This document shows, in pieces, positions 1 through 8,902 of a DNA stretch of 64,000 bases. The notes beneath the pieces were generated by a model. The model had not been told where the DNA came from and did no database searches. It saw nothing but the letters and a program-made list of their open reading frames with translations. A program made the position numbers and the translations under genes. The first letter of the stretch is position 1, and each line of letters starts with the position of its first letter. Source of the DNA: Tamaricihabitans halophyticus (GTDB taxonomy: Bacteria; Actinomycetota; Actinomycetes; Mycobacteriales; Pseudonocardiaceae); contig NZ_SLXQ01000001.1 in NCBI RefSeq assembly GCF_004340875.1, forward strand, positions 868,001-932,000, in the 5' to 3' direction.

Positions 1-67
1 CGAGGGCGTGGACGTTGAGGCGCTTTACGAGCTGGCCGATCTGTTGACCGCGCAGGGGGTACGGTGA
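1..67 (+). CDS. C-terminal end of an upstream gene, probably the partner ArsA-like ATPase (partial)
   Basis: Only about 21 codons are visible, reading to a TGA at 65-67. This stop overlaps the GTG start of the next gene in the pattern GTGA, so the two are translationally coupled. In Mycobacterium the second ArsA-like ATPase (Rv3680) follows a paralogue (Rv3679) immediately, and the rest of this neighbourhood is syntenic, so this tail is most likely the Rv3679 equivalent. That identity is inferred from context; the visible residues (ending TAQGVR) carry no diagnostic motif. Confidence 0.55.
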   Translation, partial: EGVDVEALYELADLLTAQGVR

Positions 68-1197
68 CCAGCCCGAAGCTACAGGTCGACAAGTTGCTGG
101 ACGACCAGGACACCAAGGTGATCGTCTGCTGCGGCTCAGGCGGGGTCGGCAAGACCACCAGCGCGGCCGCGCTGGCGCTGCGCGCGGCGGAACGGGGCAG
201 GCAGACGGTGGTGCTGACGATCGACCCCGCCCGCAGGCTGGCGCAGGCCCTCGGGCTCAAGGAACTCGGCAACCATCCGCGACAGGTGCAGCTGCCCGAC
301 TGGGAACCAGCAGGCGAGTTGTGGGCGATGATGCTGGATATGCGGCGCACCTTCGACGATATGGTGCTCACCCACGCGGGCAAGGAACGCGCCGAACAGC
401 TACTCGCGAATCCCTTCTACCAGACGATTTCCACGTCGTTCTCCGGCACACAGGAGTACATGGCGATGGAGAAGCTGGGCCAGCTCGCCGCGACGGGGGA
501 ATGGGACCTGATCGTGGTGGATACCCCGCCGAGTCGTTCCGCGCTGGATTTCCTGGACGCGCCCCAGCGGCTGTCCAGCGCCTTGGACAGCCGGCTGCTG
601 CGGATGCTCGCGGCGCCGGCGCGCGCGAGTGGCCGGGGCATCCGCAAACTGGTCGGCACCGGATTCACCCTGTTCACGAAGGCCATCTCGACGATTCTGG
701 GCGGCCAACTACTCACCGACGCCTCCGCGTTCATGCAGGCATTCGACAGTATGTTCGGCGGTTTTCGAGAACGCGCAGAAAAGACCGCGAAACTGCTCAG
801 CTCGCCGGGTACCGCGTTTCTCGTGGTGGCCGCGCCGGAACCGGATGCGCTGCGCGAAGCGGGCTATTTCGTGGACCGGTTGGATGGCGAAGACATGCCG
901 CTGGCCGGCCTGATCGTGAACCGCACGCATCCGGTGCTGGCGAAGAAACTCACCGCGAACAAGGCACTTGCCGCGGCGGAATCTCTGGAACGGGAGGATT
1001 CCGCCGCACCGTCGACGAGCGCGATGCTCCGAATCCATGCGGATCGCGTCGAGCAGGCGAATCGGGAGCAGCGGCTGCTTGCCCGGTTCACCAGGGCACA
1101 CCCGATCGTCTCGATCGCGCGGGTACCTGCGATGGCCAGGGATGTACACGATGTGGCCGGGCTGCGCGCGATCGGTGACCGGCTCGCCGGTGACTGA
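64..1197 (+). CDS. ArsA/GET3-family anion-transporting ATPase (Rv3680-like)
   Basis: A 377-residue P-loop ATPase of the ArsA/GET3 family. The deviant Walker A GGVGKTT is at residues 26-32, a DPA segment ([13 protein letters not shown]) sits near 53-65, and a DTPPS switch II motif is near residue 153. ArsA proteins energise anion efflux, but in actinobacteria this paired form is not tied to arsenic genes. The M. tuberculosis pair Rv3679-Rv3680 has been linked to redox and metabolite tolerance. The GTG start at 64 overlaps the upstream stop, which favours a hetero-oligomer made in fixed ratio. It converges on whiB4, and its stop codon lies inside a strong palindromic terminator. Confidence 0.85.
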   Translation: MTSPKLQVDKLLDDQDTKVIVCCGSGGVGKTTSAAALALRAAERGRQTVVLTIDPARRLAQALGLKELGNHPRQVQLPDWEPAGELWAMMLDMRRTFDDMVLTHAGKERAEQLLANPFYQTISTSFSGTQEYMAMEKLGQLAATGEWDLIVVDTPPSRSALDFLDAPQRLSSALDSRLLRMLAAPARASGRGIRKLVGTGFTLFTKAISTILGGQLLTDASAFMQAFDSMFGGFRERAEKTAKLLSSPGTAFLVVAAPEPDALREAGYFVDRLDGEDMPLAGLIVNRTHPVLAKKLTANKALAAAESLEREDSAAPSTSAMLRIHADRVEQANREQRLLARFTRAHPIVSIARVPAMARDVHDVAGLRAIGDRLAGD

Positions 1198-1216
1198 CCA
1201 GCTGGCCAGTCACCGG
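1187..1216. terminator. Bidirectional terminator between ArsA-like ATPase and whiB4
   Basis: Arms CCGGTGACTG (1187-1196) and CAGTCACCGG (1207-1216) are perfectly complementary, and most of the 10-base centre is self-complementary too, so all but two positions of the 30-bp element pair. It overlaps the last codons of the ATPase gene and ends 15 bases from the whiB4 stop. A symmetrical GC-rich hairpin between convergent genes fits a shared terminator. No U-tract follows, as is usual in actinobacteria. Confidence 0.7.
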
Positions 1217-1230
1217 GATAGGAACCGGGC

Positions 1231-1554
1231 TCAGGAAACCTGCACGTGGTCCCGTCGCGCTTCGCTCAGTAGTTCCCGCCAGGAGGACACTTCGGGCCGG
1301 CGGCGCAGCACCGCGCGCCTTTCCCGCTCGGTCATGCCGCCCCACACGCCGAACTCAATTCGGTTGTCCAATGCCTCGGCGAGGCATTCGGTACGTACCG
1401 GACAGGACACGCATACGACTTTCGCTTTGCGCTGCTCAGCGCCGCGCACGAACAGCTGCTCTGGATCCTCGTCCCGGCATGCTGCTTTGACCCGCCAATC
1501 GGCCTCGGTTGCCGCACTCACCTCGACCGATTCGTCTGTACCCAGGTACATCAC
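1231..1554 (-). CDS. whiB4: WhiB-family iron-sulfur transcription factor, WhiB4-like
   Basis: A 107-residue Wbl protein. The four [4Fe-4S] ligands are C26, C48, C51 and C57 (spacing C-x21-C-x2-C-x5-C), followed by the GVWGG turn and a basic tail (TERERRAVLRRRPE) that contacts DNA. WhiB4 senses oxygen and nitric oxide through its cluster and controls redox genes in mycobacteria. The subtype is assigned from synteny, since it lies between the ArsA-like ATPase and ponA2 exactly as Rv3681c does. The gene starts GTG-ATG, so the first methionine could be residue 1 or 2. A purine-rich GGGGGC lies just upstream. Confidence 0.9.
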   Translation of the reverse strand: MMYLGTDESVEVSAATEADWRVKAACRDEDPEQLFVRGAEQRKAKVVCVSCPVRTECLAEALDNRIEFGVWGGMTERERRAVLRRRPEVSSWRELLSEARRDHVQVS

Positions 1555-1876
1555 GCCCCCAGTTCTCTTACGCGCTCACTACCCTCCACCGGCACCTCCC
1601 CGGTACCGTGTCCGCTTTCCGCTGCCATTCCAGACCAATCGACAGCTAAGCGAACGCCTGTCGTGAGACGTTGACGGACAATAAAGGTATCTGGTTCCGA
1701 AAACAACACTGGCCGGGTGAGGTTTTCCGGGTGTTCACGGATCGCCAGACAACTAACGCCCGGATGGGCAATTGCGCGAAGATCGAATACCACCGATTGG
1801 CGCTACCTGAGTACGGCACGTAACTCATACCCTGCGGGGACCGACCCGCCCGATTCGGAACGCGTACCCTGAGTTC
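1555..1876. promoter_or_regulatory. Divergent whiB4/ponA2 intergenic region
   Basis: This 322-base gap between divergent starts must hold the promoters of whiB4 (leftward) and ponA2 (rightward). I see an imperfect 20-base dyad at 1808-1827 with arms TGAGT/ACTCA, about 50 bases before ponA2, and a GAAAAC/GTTTTC pair near 1700-1727. No convincing -35/-10 pair, riboswitch or small ORF stands out. Assignment of either dyad as an operator is speculative. Confidence 0.4.
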
Positions 1877-4321
1877 GTGCGCGCTCGCGAAAGCTTCTTC
1901 AAACTTGCCGGCCTTTGCCTGCTCGCCGGCGTATTGGTCGCTGGCCTGATCTTCCCTGTCGCCGGCTCGATGGGCGTGTTGACCAATCAGGCGAGCGACA
2001 CGATCGACAAGCTCTCCGCGAATGTGCTCACCAGTCAGCCGCCGCTGATCACGACGCTGACGGATGTGAACGGCAAGCCGATCGCCTACCTCTACGACCA
2101 GTACCGGGTGCCAACGGCGCCGGACGAGATCTCGCAGACCATGAAGGACGCGATGATCTCCATCGAGGATCGCCGGTTCTACGACCACCAGGGCGTGGAC
2201 GTCCGAGGCACCCTGCGAGCTTTGATCAGTAACCAGACCGGCGGCGATACCCAGGGTGGTTCCACCCTCACCCAGCAGTTCGTGAAGAACTACCTGATCA
2301 ACGTCTCGTACCGGAACAACAAGGCCGAGCAGCAGCGCGCGCAGGAAACCTCGGTCGCTCGTAAGGTCCGCGAGGCGCGTATCGCGGTGCAGCTAGAGCA
2401 GCAGATGAGCAAGGACGAGATCCTTGCCGGCTACCTGAACGTGGTGGAGTTCTCCCAGCAGGTTTACGGGGTTGGCGCTGCCGCGCACGCCTATTTCGGC
2501 ACCACCCCGGACAAGTTGAACGTCACGCAGTCCGCGCTGCTCGCGGGCATGGTGAACAACCCGACCATGCTGGACCCGTGGAACTATCCGAAGGAAGCAC
2601 TCGAGCGCCGCAACGGCGTTATCGATCGGATGGTGCGGGACAACAAGATAGCCCCCGCCGACGCCGAGGAAGCAAAGCAGGAAGATCTCGGGGTGCTGCC
2701 CGAGCCGGACAAACCCGACCGCAGTTGCCTTTCCGCCGATCCGAAGTATGGCTTCTTCTGCCAGTACGTGGAGGACTATCTCTCGTCGGCTGGGATCGAC
2801 AAGGACACGCTCTACTCCGGCGGCTACACGATCAAGACCACGCTGGACCCGAAGATCACCAATGAGGCCAAACGGGCCGCGGAAGCCGGCGTGCCGAAGA
2901 CGCAGGAGGGCGTAGCCAACACCCTTTCGGTGGTCCGCCCTGGCAAGGACAAGCACCGGGTGGCCGCGCTGGTCGCCAACCGGGACTACGGGGTGAACGC
3001 GGAGGCCGGGCAGACCACCTATGGGCTGCCCTACCGGGTCGCGAACAACTTCGGCGCGGGGTCGATTTTCAAGACCTTCACCGCCGCGGCCGCGCTGGAA
3101 CACGGCAGGGGCATCCAGCAAACCGTCCCGGTGCCAGGGACCTTCGTTTCGAGCAAGTTCGGTGGTGGCGGGCCGAACTGTCCAACCGGCCCGACCGGAA
3201 TCGTCTGGTACTGCGTGAGCAACACCGGCGACTACAGCGGCTCGATGACCCTGCAGGACGCGCTGGCCCAGTCGCCGAACACCGCCTTCGTCGCCCTCGA
3301 GGAAGAGGTCGGCATGAAGCCGGTCGTGGAGATGGCGAGCAGGCTCGGTCTGCGCAACACCATGTCCAACACGATCGCCGGTGCGGCGCCCGACCCCGAA
3401 GCGGACCGCGAGGAGGACCGGCTGAGCCAGCTGGCCTACTACGGGCCGAGCGAGAACAGTCCGGGCAAGGCCTCGTTCACGCTGGGTCCCGGCGCGGTCA
3501 GTGGGTTGGAGCTGGCCAATGTGTCCGCCACGCTGATGAGCGGTGGCACCTGGTGCCCGCCCACCCCGATCGAGGAGATCACCGATCGCAATGGTGATCC
3601 GGTGAAGATCCAGGACCAGCCCTGTGAGCAGGTGGTTTCCGAGCCGCTGGCGAACTCGATGGTGCAGGGGATGAGCAAGGACGACACCCCTGGCGGTACC
3701 TCGTACAACGCGGCGAGCAATGCCGGCTGGTCCCGGCCGATGCTCGGCAAGACCGGTACCACGCAGGACAACAAGTCGGCCGCGTTCATCGGTGCCACGC
3801 CGCAGCTGGCCGCCGCCGCGATGACCTTCCCGGACGGCTCCTCCCCGCAGGGTCTGTGTGGCACGCCGCCGCAGCTGTGCGGCGCGAACGGCGGGGATAT
3901 CTTCGGTGGTAAGACCCCAGCGACGACCTGGTTCGACGCGATGGGGCCGATCCATGCGGGGATGCCGGAGAAACCGCTTCCTCCTGCAGATCCGCGCTAT
4001 GAGTTCGGCGGTCCCACGATCACCGTGCCGTACGTGCTCAACTGGAAGGTCGAGGACGCCAAGGGCGCGCTGGCCAAGGCCGGTTACACCGTGGAGGTGA
4101 AGGACTGGGACTCCACCAGCGCGGCGGGGACGGTGCTCGGCCAGACACCGATGGGCGTCACCGGCCCGGGCGGCAAGATCACGCTGTATGTGAGCACCGG
4201 AAACGACCCGAAGCCGGAGACCGTCGGCGGGGCCGAGCCCCAGCCGGGCACGCCACCGGATGCGACGAACCCAGCGCCGCCGCCAGCCGCGCCAGGCGAT
4301 GACGAAGGCGGCGACGGCTAG
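1877..4321 (+). CDS. ponA2: Bifunctional penicillin-binding protein with PASTA domain (class A PBP, PonA2)
   Basis: An 814-residue class A PBP that polymerises and cross-links peptidoglycan. An N-terminal signal anchor (about residues 10-35) is followed by a GT51 glycosyltransferase domain with the catalytic E97 in the EDRRFYDHQG motif. The transpeptidase domain has all three penicillin-binding motifs: S396-I-F-K399 (nucleophile S396), S466-P-N468 and K625-T-G627. One PASTA domain spans roughly residues 713-775, and a Pro/Ala/Gly-rich tail ends the protein. Length and layout match mycobacterial PonA2 (Rv3682, about 810 residues), which also follows whiB4. The GTG start at 1877 is chosen because the hydrophobic anchor begins directly after it. 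Confidence 0.95.
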   Translation: MRARESFFKLAGLCLLAGVLVAGLIFPVAGSMGVLTNQASDTIDKLSANVLTSQPPLITTLTDVNGKPIAYLYDQYRVPTAPDEISQTMKDAMISIEDRRFYDHQGVDVRGTLRALISNQTGGDTQGGSTLTQQFVKNYLINVSYRNNKAEQQRAQETSVARKVREARIAVQLEQQMSKDEILAGYLNVVEFSQQVYGVGAAAHAYFGTTPDKLNVTQSALLAGMVNNPTMLDPWNYPKEALERRNGVIDRMVRDNKIAPADAEEAKQEDLGVLPEPDKPDRSCLSADPKYGFFCQYVEDYLSSAGIDKDTLYSGGYTIKTTLDPKITNEAKRAAEAGVPKTQEGVANTLSVVRPGKDKHRVAALVANRDYGVNAEAGQTTYGLPYRVANNFGAGSIFKTFTAAAALEHGRGIQQTVPVPGTFVSSKFGGGGPNCPTGPTGIVWYCVSNTGDYSGSMTLQDALAQSPNTAFVALEEEVGMKPVVEMASRLGLRNTMSNTIAGAAPDPEADREEDRLSQLAYYGPSENSPGKASFTLGPGAVSGLELANVSATLMSGGTWCPPTPIEEITDRNGDPVKIQDQPCEQVVSEPLANSMVQGMSKDDTPGGTSYNAASNAGWSRPMLGKTGTTQDNKSAAFIGATPQLAAAAMTFPDGSSPQGLCGTPPQLCGANGGDIFGGKTPATTWFDAMGPIHAGMPEKPLPPADPRYEFGGPTITVPYVLNWKVEDAKGALAKAGYTVEVKDWDSTSAAGTVLGQTPMGVTGPGGKITLYVSTGNDPKPETVGGAEPQPGTPPDATNPAPPPAAPGDDEGGDG

Positions 4322-4350
4322 GCCAGCGCTAGGTCGGCGCGGGGTCTCCA

Positions 4351-4824
4351 CTAGCCGGCGGTGAGCTTGGCCTTGACTGCCGCGGCGACCCTGCCCCCCT
4401 CGGCCTGACCGGCAACGCGGGTATTCGCGGCCTTCATGACCTGGCCCATCTGCTTGGGACCGGGAGCTTCGCCGAGCACCTCGGTCACCTCGGCAATGGC
4501 CTGGTCGACCAGCGCGTTCAGCTCGTCGTCGGAGAGCTGCGCGGGCAGGTACTCGGCCAACACCTCGGCTTCGGCGCGTTCGGCGGCGGCTTGCTCCGCT
4601 CGCCCCGCGTCCTGGAACGCCTGCGCGGCCTCCTTGCGCTTCTTGACCTCCCTGGTCAGCACCCGCTGCACCTCGTCGTCGGTGAGCTGGCGCGCGGTCT
4701 TGCCGGCGACCTCCTCGGTGCCGATCGCGGACAGGGCCATCCGCAGGGTGGCGACCTTCGTGCTGTCCTGCTGCTTCATCGCGGCCGTGAGGTCGGACCT
4801 CAGCCGCGCTTTGAGATCTGTCAC
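4351..4824 (-). CDS. GatB/YqeY-domain protein
   Basis: A 157-residue YqeY-type protein beginning TDLKARLRSDL and containing the family features TLRMALSAI and the C-terminal PKQMGQVMKA segment. The domain resembles the tRNA-binding tail of GatB, the Asp/Glu-tRNA amidotransferase subunit. Its role as a stand-alone protein is not settled. The open frame extends upstream to 4944, but the extra residues are low-complexity and overlap the divergent phosphoesterase gene. The GTG at 4824, directly before the conserved TDLK, is therefore the likely start. It converges on ponA2 with a 29-base gap. Confidence 0.85.
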   Translation of the reverse strand: MTDLKARLRSDLTAAMKQQDSTKVATLRMALSAIGTEEVAGKTARQLTDDEVQRVLTREVKKRKEAAQAFQDAGRAEQAAAERAEAEVLAEYLPAQLSDDELNALVDQAIAEVTEVLGEAPGPKQMGQVMKAANTRVAGQAEGGRVAAAVKAKLTAG

Positions 4825-4879
4825 CCGCGCAACAGTAGGCGACTGCTGCGCAGCCGGCGGAACACGTAGGCTTTGTGCC

Positions 4880-5851
4880 GTGGTGAAGCTGAACGGCGGG
4901 GTGGTCAGGACGACGGCCGGCGTCACGGCGGCGGCCGTCGGCACGTTCGTCTACGCGGCCGGTATCGAGCGCAGGCACTGGACGTTGCGCAACGTGACGC
5001 TGCCCGTGTTGCCGAGCGGCGCGAATCCGCTGCGCATCCTGCATATCTCGGACCTGCACATGCTGCCGGGTCAGCGTTCCAAGCAGCGCTGGGTCGCGGC
5101 GTTGGACGAGCTGGAGCCCGATCTGGTGGTCAACACCGGGGACAACCTGGCGCATCCGAAGGCGGTGCCCGCGGTGCTCGCCGCGCTCGGGCCGCTGCTC
5201 AGCCGTCCAGGGGTGTTCGTGTTCGGCAGCAATGACTATTACGGGCCGAAGCCGAAGAACCCGGCGCGGTACTTGATGCCGCAGGGCAGGAAGAAGCGCA
5301 TTCACGGCGTGCGGCTGCCCTGGCGGGACCTGCGCGCGGCGCTGATCGAACGCGGTTGGCTGGACCTCACGCATTCCCGGCAGACCTTGCGGATCGGCGA
5401 ACAGCGGACGCTGCTCGCCGGGGTGGACGACCCGCATCTGCGGCGGGACAGGTACGAGCGGATCAAGGGTCAGGCATCGGCGGATACCACGCTGCGGATC
5501 GGGTTGACGCATTCGCCGGAACCGTGGGTGCTGGACAACTTCGCCGCGGACGGTTATGACGTCGTGTTCGCCGGGCATACGCACGGTGGTCAGCTGCGCG
5601 TTCCTGGATTCGGCGCGCTGGTCACCAACTGCAACCTGGACCGCACCAGGGCGCGCGGCGCATCGCGGTGGGGAGCGCGGATGTGGCTGCATGTCTCGGC
5701 CGGGCTCGGCACCTCGCCGTATGCGCCAGTGCGGTTCGCCTGCCCACCCGAAGCGAGCCTGGTGACCCTGGTGCCGCAGGATACGGCGCCGGCACCGCGT
5801 GGCCGGCGGCGAACCAGTGCCCCTTTCAAAGCCCGTAGCGACGTCCGCTAG
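4880..5851 (+). CDS. Membrane-anchored metallophosphoesterase (Rv3683-like)
   Basis: A calcineurin-like metallophosphoesterase of about 323 residues. The di-metal signatures appear in order: DLH (in HISDLHM), GDN, a GSND block replacing the usual GNHD, and GHTHGG. A short hydrophobic N-terminus (TTAGVTAAAVGTFVYAAG) suggests one membrane anchor, as in YkuE/YaeI-type enzymes. Two GTG codons (4880, 4883) are possible starts, leaving about 55 bases to the divergent YqeY gene. The open frame runs much further upstream but that part is antisense to yqeY. Its place between ponA2 and tRNA-Pro matches Rv3683. The substrate is unknown. Confidence 0.88.
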   Translation: MVKLNGGVVRTTAGVTAAAVGTFVYAAGIERRHWTLRNVTLPVLPSGANPLRILHISDLHMLPGQRSKQRWVAALDELEPDLVVNTGDNLAHPKAVPAVLAALGPLLSRPGVFVFGSNDYYGPKPKNPARYLMPQGRKKRIHGVRLPWRDLRAALIERGWLDLTHSRQTLRIGEQRTLLAGVDDPHLRRDRYERIKGQASADTTLRIGLTHSPEPWVLDNFAADGYDVVFAGHTHGGQLRVPGFGALVTNCNLDRTRARGASRWGARMWLHVSAGLGTSPYAPVRFACPPEASLVTLVPQDTAPAPRGRRRTSAPFKARSDVR

Positions 5852-5872
5852 ACTGCTTACGGTTCGTTATTC

Positions 5873-5946
5873 CGGGGTGTGGCGCAGCTTGGGAGCGCGC
5901 TTCGTTCGGGTCGAAGAGGTCGTGGGTTCAAATCCCGCCACCCCGA
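5873..5946 (+). tRNA. tRNA-Pro (anticodon CGG)
   Basis: A cloverleaf can be folded: the acceptor arms CGGGGTG (5873-5879) and CACCCCG (5939-5945) pair perfectly. The anticodon stem CTTCG/CGAAG encloses the 7-base loop TTCGGGT with anticodon CGG at 5907-5909, reading proline CCG. The T-arm contains GGTTCAAATCC. The discriminator is A5946 and no CCA is encoded. The location after the Rv3683-like gene matches proY in M. tuberculosis. Confidence 0.95.
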
Positions 5947-5953
5947 CGGATGT

Positions 5954-6001
5954 GAAACCCCTGGTCGGTTCCTTGTAGTGAGAGAACAGACCAGGGGTTT
6001 C
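5954..6001 (+). terminator. Strong hairpin terminator after tRNA-Pro
   Basis: A 13-base perfect inverted repeat, GAAACCCCTGGTC (5954-5966) against GACCAGGGGTTTC (5989-6001), encloses a 22-base loop that can pair further (GTTC/GAAC). It begins eight bases after the tRNA and fits termination of the tRNA transcript. It also faces the 3' end of the leftward flavin oxidoreductase gene. Confidence 0.8.
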
Positions 6002-6042
6002 GTCGTATCCGAGGTCGCCGCCACCCGTCGAGGTGGCTCGCA

Positions 6043-6582
6043 TCAGACCGATGCTTGTTGGTCGAGCAGGCCCACGGGGTCGGCGCTGTAGGCGACCATC
6101 CAGCTGGGGTCGATGCGATACCACACGTTCTCGTCCCAGAACGGGTCGTCGCCGTCGCCGTCGTAGTGGTTGACGAGGTAGTCGCGGACGGTCGACCAGG
6201 TCGGGTCGCTGCTCGTCCCCTCGGGGTTCAACGGAACGGCGTGTCCATGCGTGAAAATGCCAAGTTGCTCACCGAGCATGAACGTCGCGCTGATGCCGGG
6301 CCGCGCCGCGAGATGGCGGGCTTTGGCGGCCTGGCGGTGGGTGCCGAAGATCCAACGGCCGTGCAGGAGGTGCCCGTCGGCGCCGCTGATGCGTGGCTCA
6401 CCGCGCCGGGTGACTGTGGCGATGGCCAGGGTGCACATGCCTTGGCAGACTCGGACGATCTGCTTGGCGTCCAAGGTGCTTTCAGCTGGCCGGACGATCG
6501 AATTGAGGTGGCTGCTCGAGCCGGACAAAGACGTGTCGAGCAGGGCTTGCAGGCTGTGAAGCTCATCGGGAGTTTCGAACAT
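6043..6582 (-). CDS. Pyridoxamine 5'-phosphate oxidase-family flavin protein
   Basis: A 179-residue split-barrel protein of the PNPOx-like family. The core (about residues 40-110) has the pattern TLAIATVTRRGEPRISGAD, then HRQAAKARHLAARPGISATF, typical of FMN- or F420-dependent members. These enzymes reduce or oxidise small molecules, and actinobacteria carry many paralogues. The substrate and the choice between FMN and F420 cannot be read from the sequence. It is divergent from the DUF574 methyltransferase gene, with a 245-base gap in which I find no clear operator. Confidence 0.8.
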   Translation of the reverse strand: MFETPDELHSLQALLDTSLSGSSSHLNSIVRPAESTLDAKQIVRVCQGMCTLAIATVTRRGEPRISGADGHLLHGRWIFGTHRQAAKARHLAARPGISATFMLGEQLGIFTHGHAVPLNPEGTSSDPTWSTVRDYLVNHYDGDGDDPFWDENVWYRIDPSWMVAYSADPVGLLDQQASV

Positions 6583-6827
6583 TCGGCTAGGTAATCAGCT
6601 CCCACCGACAGTGCCGGCTCACTGGCCGAGCCTCGTTGCCGAGTTTGACCCTGCGCAGGACTCCAACCCGTTCCCACGGATCGCGTTCCTGAGGAATCGT
6701 GCGGTCTGGGGGCAGGGGTTCGCGAGCGGACAAGTACTCGTCGCCTGAGCGAAATCCTGGACGGTTCGGCTGTTCTAGCGTGGCCATCGTCGCCGCTGTA
6801 TCCCACCGCTCGCGCAACGAGGTCGCC

Positions 6828-7625
6828 ATGGCACAACTTCCACCGGGTGTCGACATATCGCGGCCGAGTATCGCCAGGGTGTACGACTACGTGCTCGGCG
6901 GCGAACACAACTTCGCCATTGACCGTGCCACCGTGGCCGAGCTTGCCAGAACGCTCCCGGAAACCCAGCTGCGGGAAGCGGCGCGCGTCGCCCGCGCCAT
7001 GCTCGTGCGCGGTATCGAGTATCTGACCGCCGAGGCCGGTATCCGCCAGTTCCTCGACCTTGGCTCGGGCTTGCCGACCATGGAGAACACCCATCAGGCC
7101 GCCCAGCGGCATGCCAGCGACGTAACCGTCTGCTACGTGGACTGCGATCCGATGGTGCGCGCGCACGCCGAGGAACTGCTCACCGGCCAGCGCAGCCGAG
7201 TCGTCACCGCCGACCTACGCGACCCCAGTGCGGTATGCACCCATCCAGACATCGTGGACGCGATTGACTTCGGCCAACCGGTCGCGGTGGTACTCCTTGG
7301 CATCCTGCATCACCTGCACGACGACGAGGAACCGGCCCGGATCGTGCGCGAGTACCTCGCCGCGGTCCCTTCCGGCAGCTACCTGATGCTGTCCCATTTC
7401 TGCTCCTACGGCCCAGCCGAACGCGCCGCGGAAAAAGCGTTCCTGAACTTCCTCGGCACCGGCCGGTTCCGCACGCAAGCCGAGATCGGCGCCTACTTCG
7501 ACGGGCTCGACCTGGTAGCACCGGGGCTCACGCCACTGTCGGCCTGGCGCAATCCCAGACAGGGCGACACCCGCCCGACCGCGGGAGGAAGAATGCAAAT
7601 CGGCGCCATCGCGCGGAAACCATGA
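6828..7625 (+). CDS. DUF574-family SAM-dependent methyltransferase (copy 1 of 3)
   Basis: A 265-residue member of the DUF574 / S-adenosyl methyltransferase family (PF04672). It has the opening signature SRPSIARVYDYVLGG, motif I DLGSG at residues 77-81, a CYVDCDP motif II, and ILHHLHDDE. This family is greatly expanded in actinomycetes and its substrates are mostly unknown. The ATG at 6828 is preferred over the longer frame from 6699 because the conserved family N-terminus starts there. Its stop overlaps the antiporter start (ATGA), so the two are co-translated. Two further family members lie at 21.7 and 25 kb. Confidence 0.85.
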   Translation: MAQLPPGVDISRPSIARVYDYVLGGEHNFAIDRATVAELARTLPETQLREAARVARAMLVRGIEYLTAEAGIRQFLDLGSGLPTMENTHQAAQRHASDVTVCYVDCDPMVRAHAEELLTGQRSRVVTADLRDPSAVCTHPDIVDAIDFGQPVAVVLLGILHHLHDDEEPARIVREYLAAVPSGSYLMLSHFCSYGPAERAAEKAFLNFLGTGRFRTQAEIGAYFDGLDLVAPGLTPLSAWRNPRQGDTRPTAGGRMQIGAIARKP

Positions 7626-8902
7626 ACCTCGCTGCTGGCGACGCGGGCGGCGAGGAGCTGGTCCTACAACTGCTGTACCAGTTGATGCTGATCCTGGTCG
7701 TCACCAGGATCGTGGTCTGGCTGGTCCGCAAGCTTGGGCAGACCGATGTCTCCGGCGAGATCCTAGCCGGCCTCATCCTCGGACCCAGCCTGCTCGGCGC
7801 GCTCATCCCGGGACTGACCGAAGGGCTGTTCACCGACGAAACCGCGCCAATCCTCAATGGACTCGCACAGCTCGGTCTCGTCCTGCTGATGTTCCAGATC
7901 GGACTCGAATTCGAGTTCAGGGACGTCATCCGGAACGGGAAGAAAACCATGTTCACGGTAAGCGCCGTCGGTATAGCGGCGCCGTTCACCGCCGATTTCT
8001 TCACCGCACCGTTCTTTCACCGCATGCTGCCCGAGGACAACGTCCCCGACCTGCTCGGATTCCGGCTGTTCTTCGCGGTCGCGCTATCCATCACGGCCAT
8101 CCCGATCCTTGGCCGCATCTTCGTCGAACTCGGCCTCACGCACAGCAGGACGGCGGCGGTGGTCATCGGCGCGGCCTCCATTGAGGACATCATTGGCTGG
8201 CTGCTCCTCGGCGCGGTATCCATGATCGTGGTCGGCGGGCTGGACGCGTGGTGGATCATCACGCATCTCGCCGGCCTTGCCGGCTACATCGCACTGCTCT
8301 ACTTCGTGGTACGCCCACTGCTCAATCGCTACCTCAGCAACGTCCTTCGACGGGATGCACGGCTTGGTTCAACCGCGATCCCCGTCGTGCTGGTGGTGCT
8401 GTTCGGTTCCGCCGCGATCTCCAGCAACCTGAACGTCTTCGCGATCATCGGCGGGTTCCTGCTCGGCGTAGCACTACACGACAACCGGGAGTTCGCCGAC
8501 CAGTGGCGGCTTCGGGTATCGCCGCTGGTCTACAGCTTGTTGCTGCCGATCTTCTTTGCCTACACCGGGGTACGCACCGATATCGGCTCGCTGGGCGATG
8601 CCCAGGAATTCCTGATCCTGCTGCTGGTCCTCGTGATCGCCTTCGGCACCAAGCTCGGCGGCTGCTACGGAGCGGCCCGCCTGGTGGGCGAACCACATCG
8701 GGTCGCGTCCACGATCGCCGTCGCCATGAACACCCGCGCGCTGATGGGGCTCGTCGCGCTGAACATCGGTATGGAACTCGGCGTGGTGCCGCCGTCCATG
8801 TACACCAAGCTGGTCCTGATGGCGGTGGTGAGCACCTTCGTCGCCACGCCGGTTATCCGCCACCTGACCCGCTCGGAGCAGCGCGTCACCGCGACGATCT
8901 AG
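7622..8902 (+). CDS. CPA2-family cation:proton antiporter
   Basis: A 426-residue membrane protein with about 11-12 hydrophobic segments and the Na+/H+ exchanger (PF00999) features: EILAGLILGPSLLG early on, then LFFAVALSITAIPILGRIF and LALMGLVALN-type helices near the end. It would exchange K+ or Na+ for protons. No TrkA-N or RCK domain is fused, so any nucleotide regulation must come from a separate protein. It overlaps the upstream methyltransferase gene by four bases, an unusual pairing. A strong terminator follows. Confidence 0.9.
   Translation: MNLAAGDAGGEELVLQLLYQLMLILVVTRIVVWLVRKLGQTDVSGEILAGLILGPSLLGALIPGLTEGLFTDETAPILNGLAQLGLVLLMFQIGLEFEFRDVIRNGKKTMFTVSAVGIAAPFTADFFTAPFFHRMLPEDNVPDLLGFRLFFAVALSITAIPILGRIFVELGLTHSRTAAVVIGAASIEDIIGWLLLGAVSMIVVGGLDAWWIITHLAGLAGYIALLYFVVRPLLNRYLSNVLRRDARLGSTAIPVVLVVLFGSAAISSNLNVFAIIGGFLLGVALHDNREFADQWRLRVSPLVYSLLLPIFFAYTGVRTDIGSLGDAQEFLILLLVLVIAFGTKLGGCYGAARLVGEPHRVASTIAVAMNTRALMGLVALNIGMELGVVPPSMYTKLVLMAVVSTFVATPVIRHLTRSEQRVTATI

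Noticed and set aside
4825-4944. N-terminal extension of the YqeY protein
   Set aside because: Low-complexity residues that would overlap the divergent phosphoesterase start; family similarity begins at GTG 4824.
2393-5692. Very long open frame (1099 codons) on the minus strand
   Set aside because: It is antisense to ponA2 and the phosphoesterase, low in family-like sequence and rich in Arg/His/Gly, as expected for a high-GC shadow frame.
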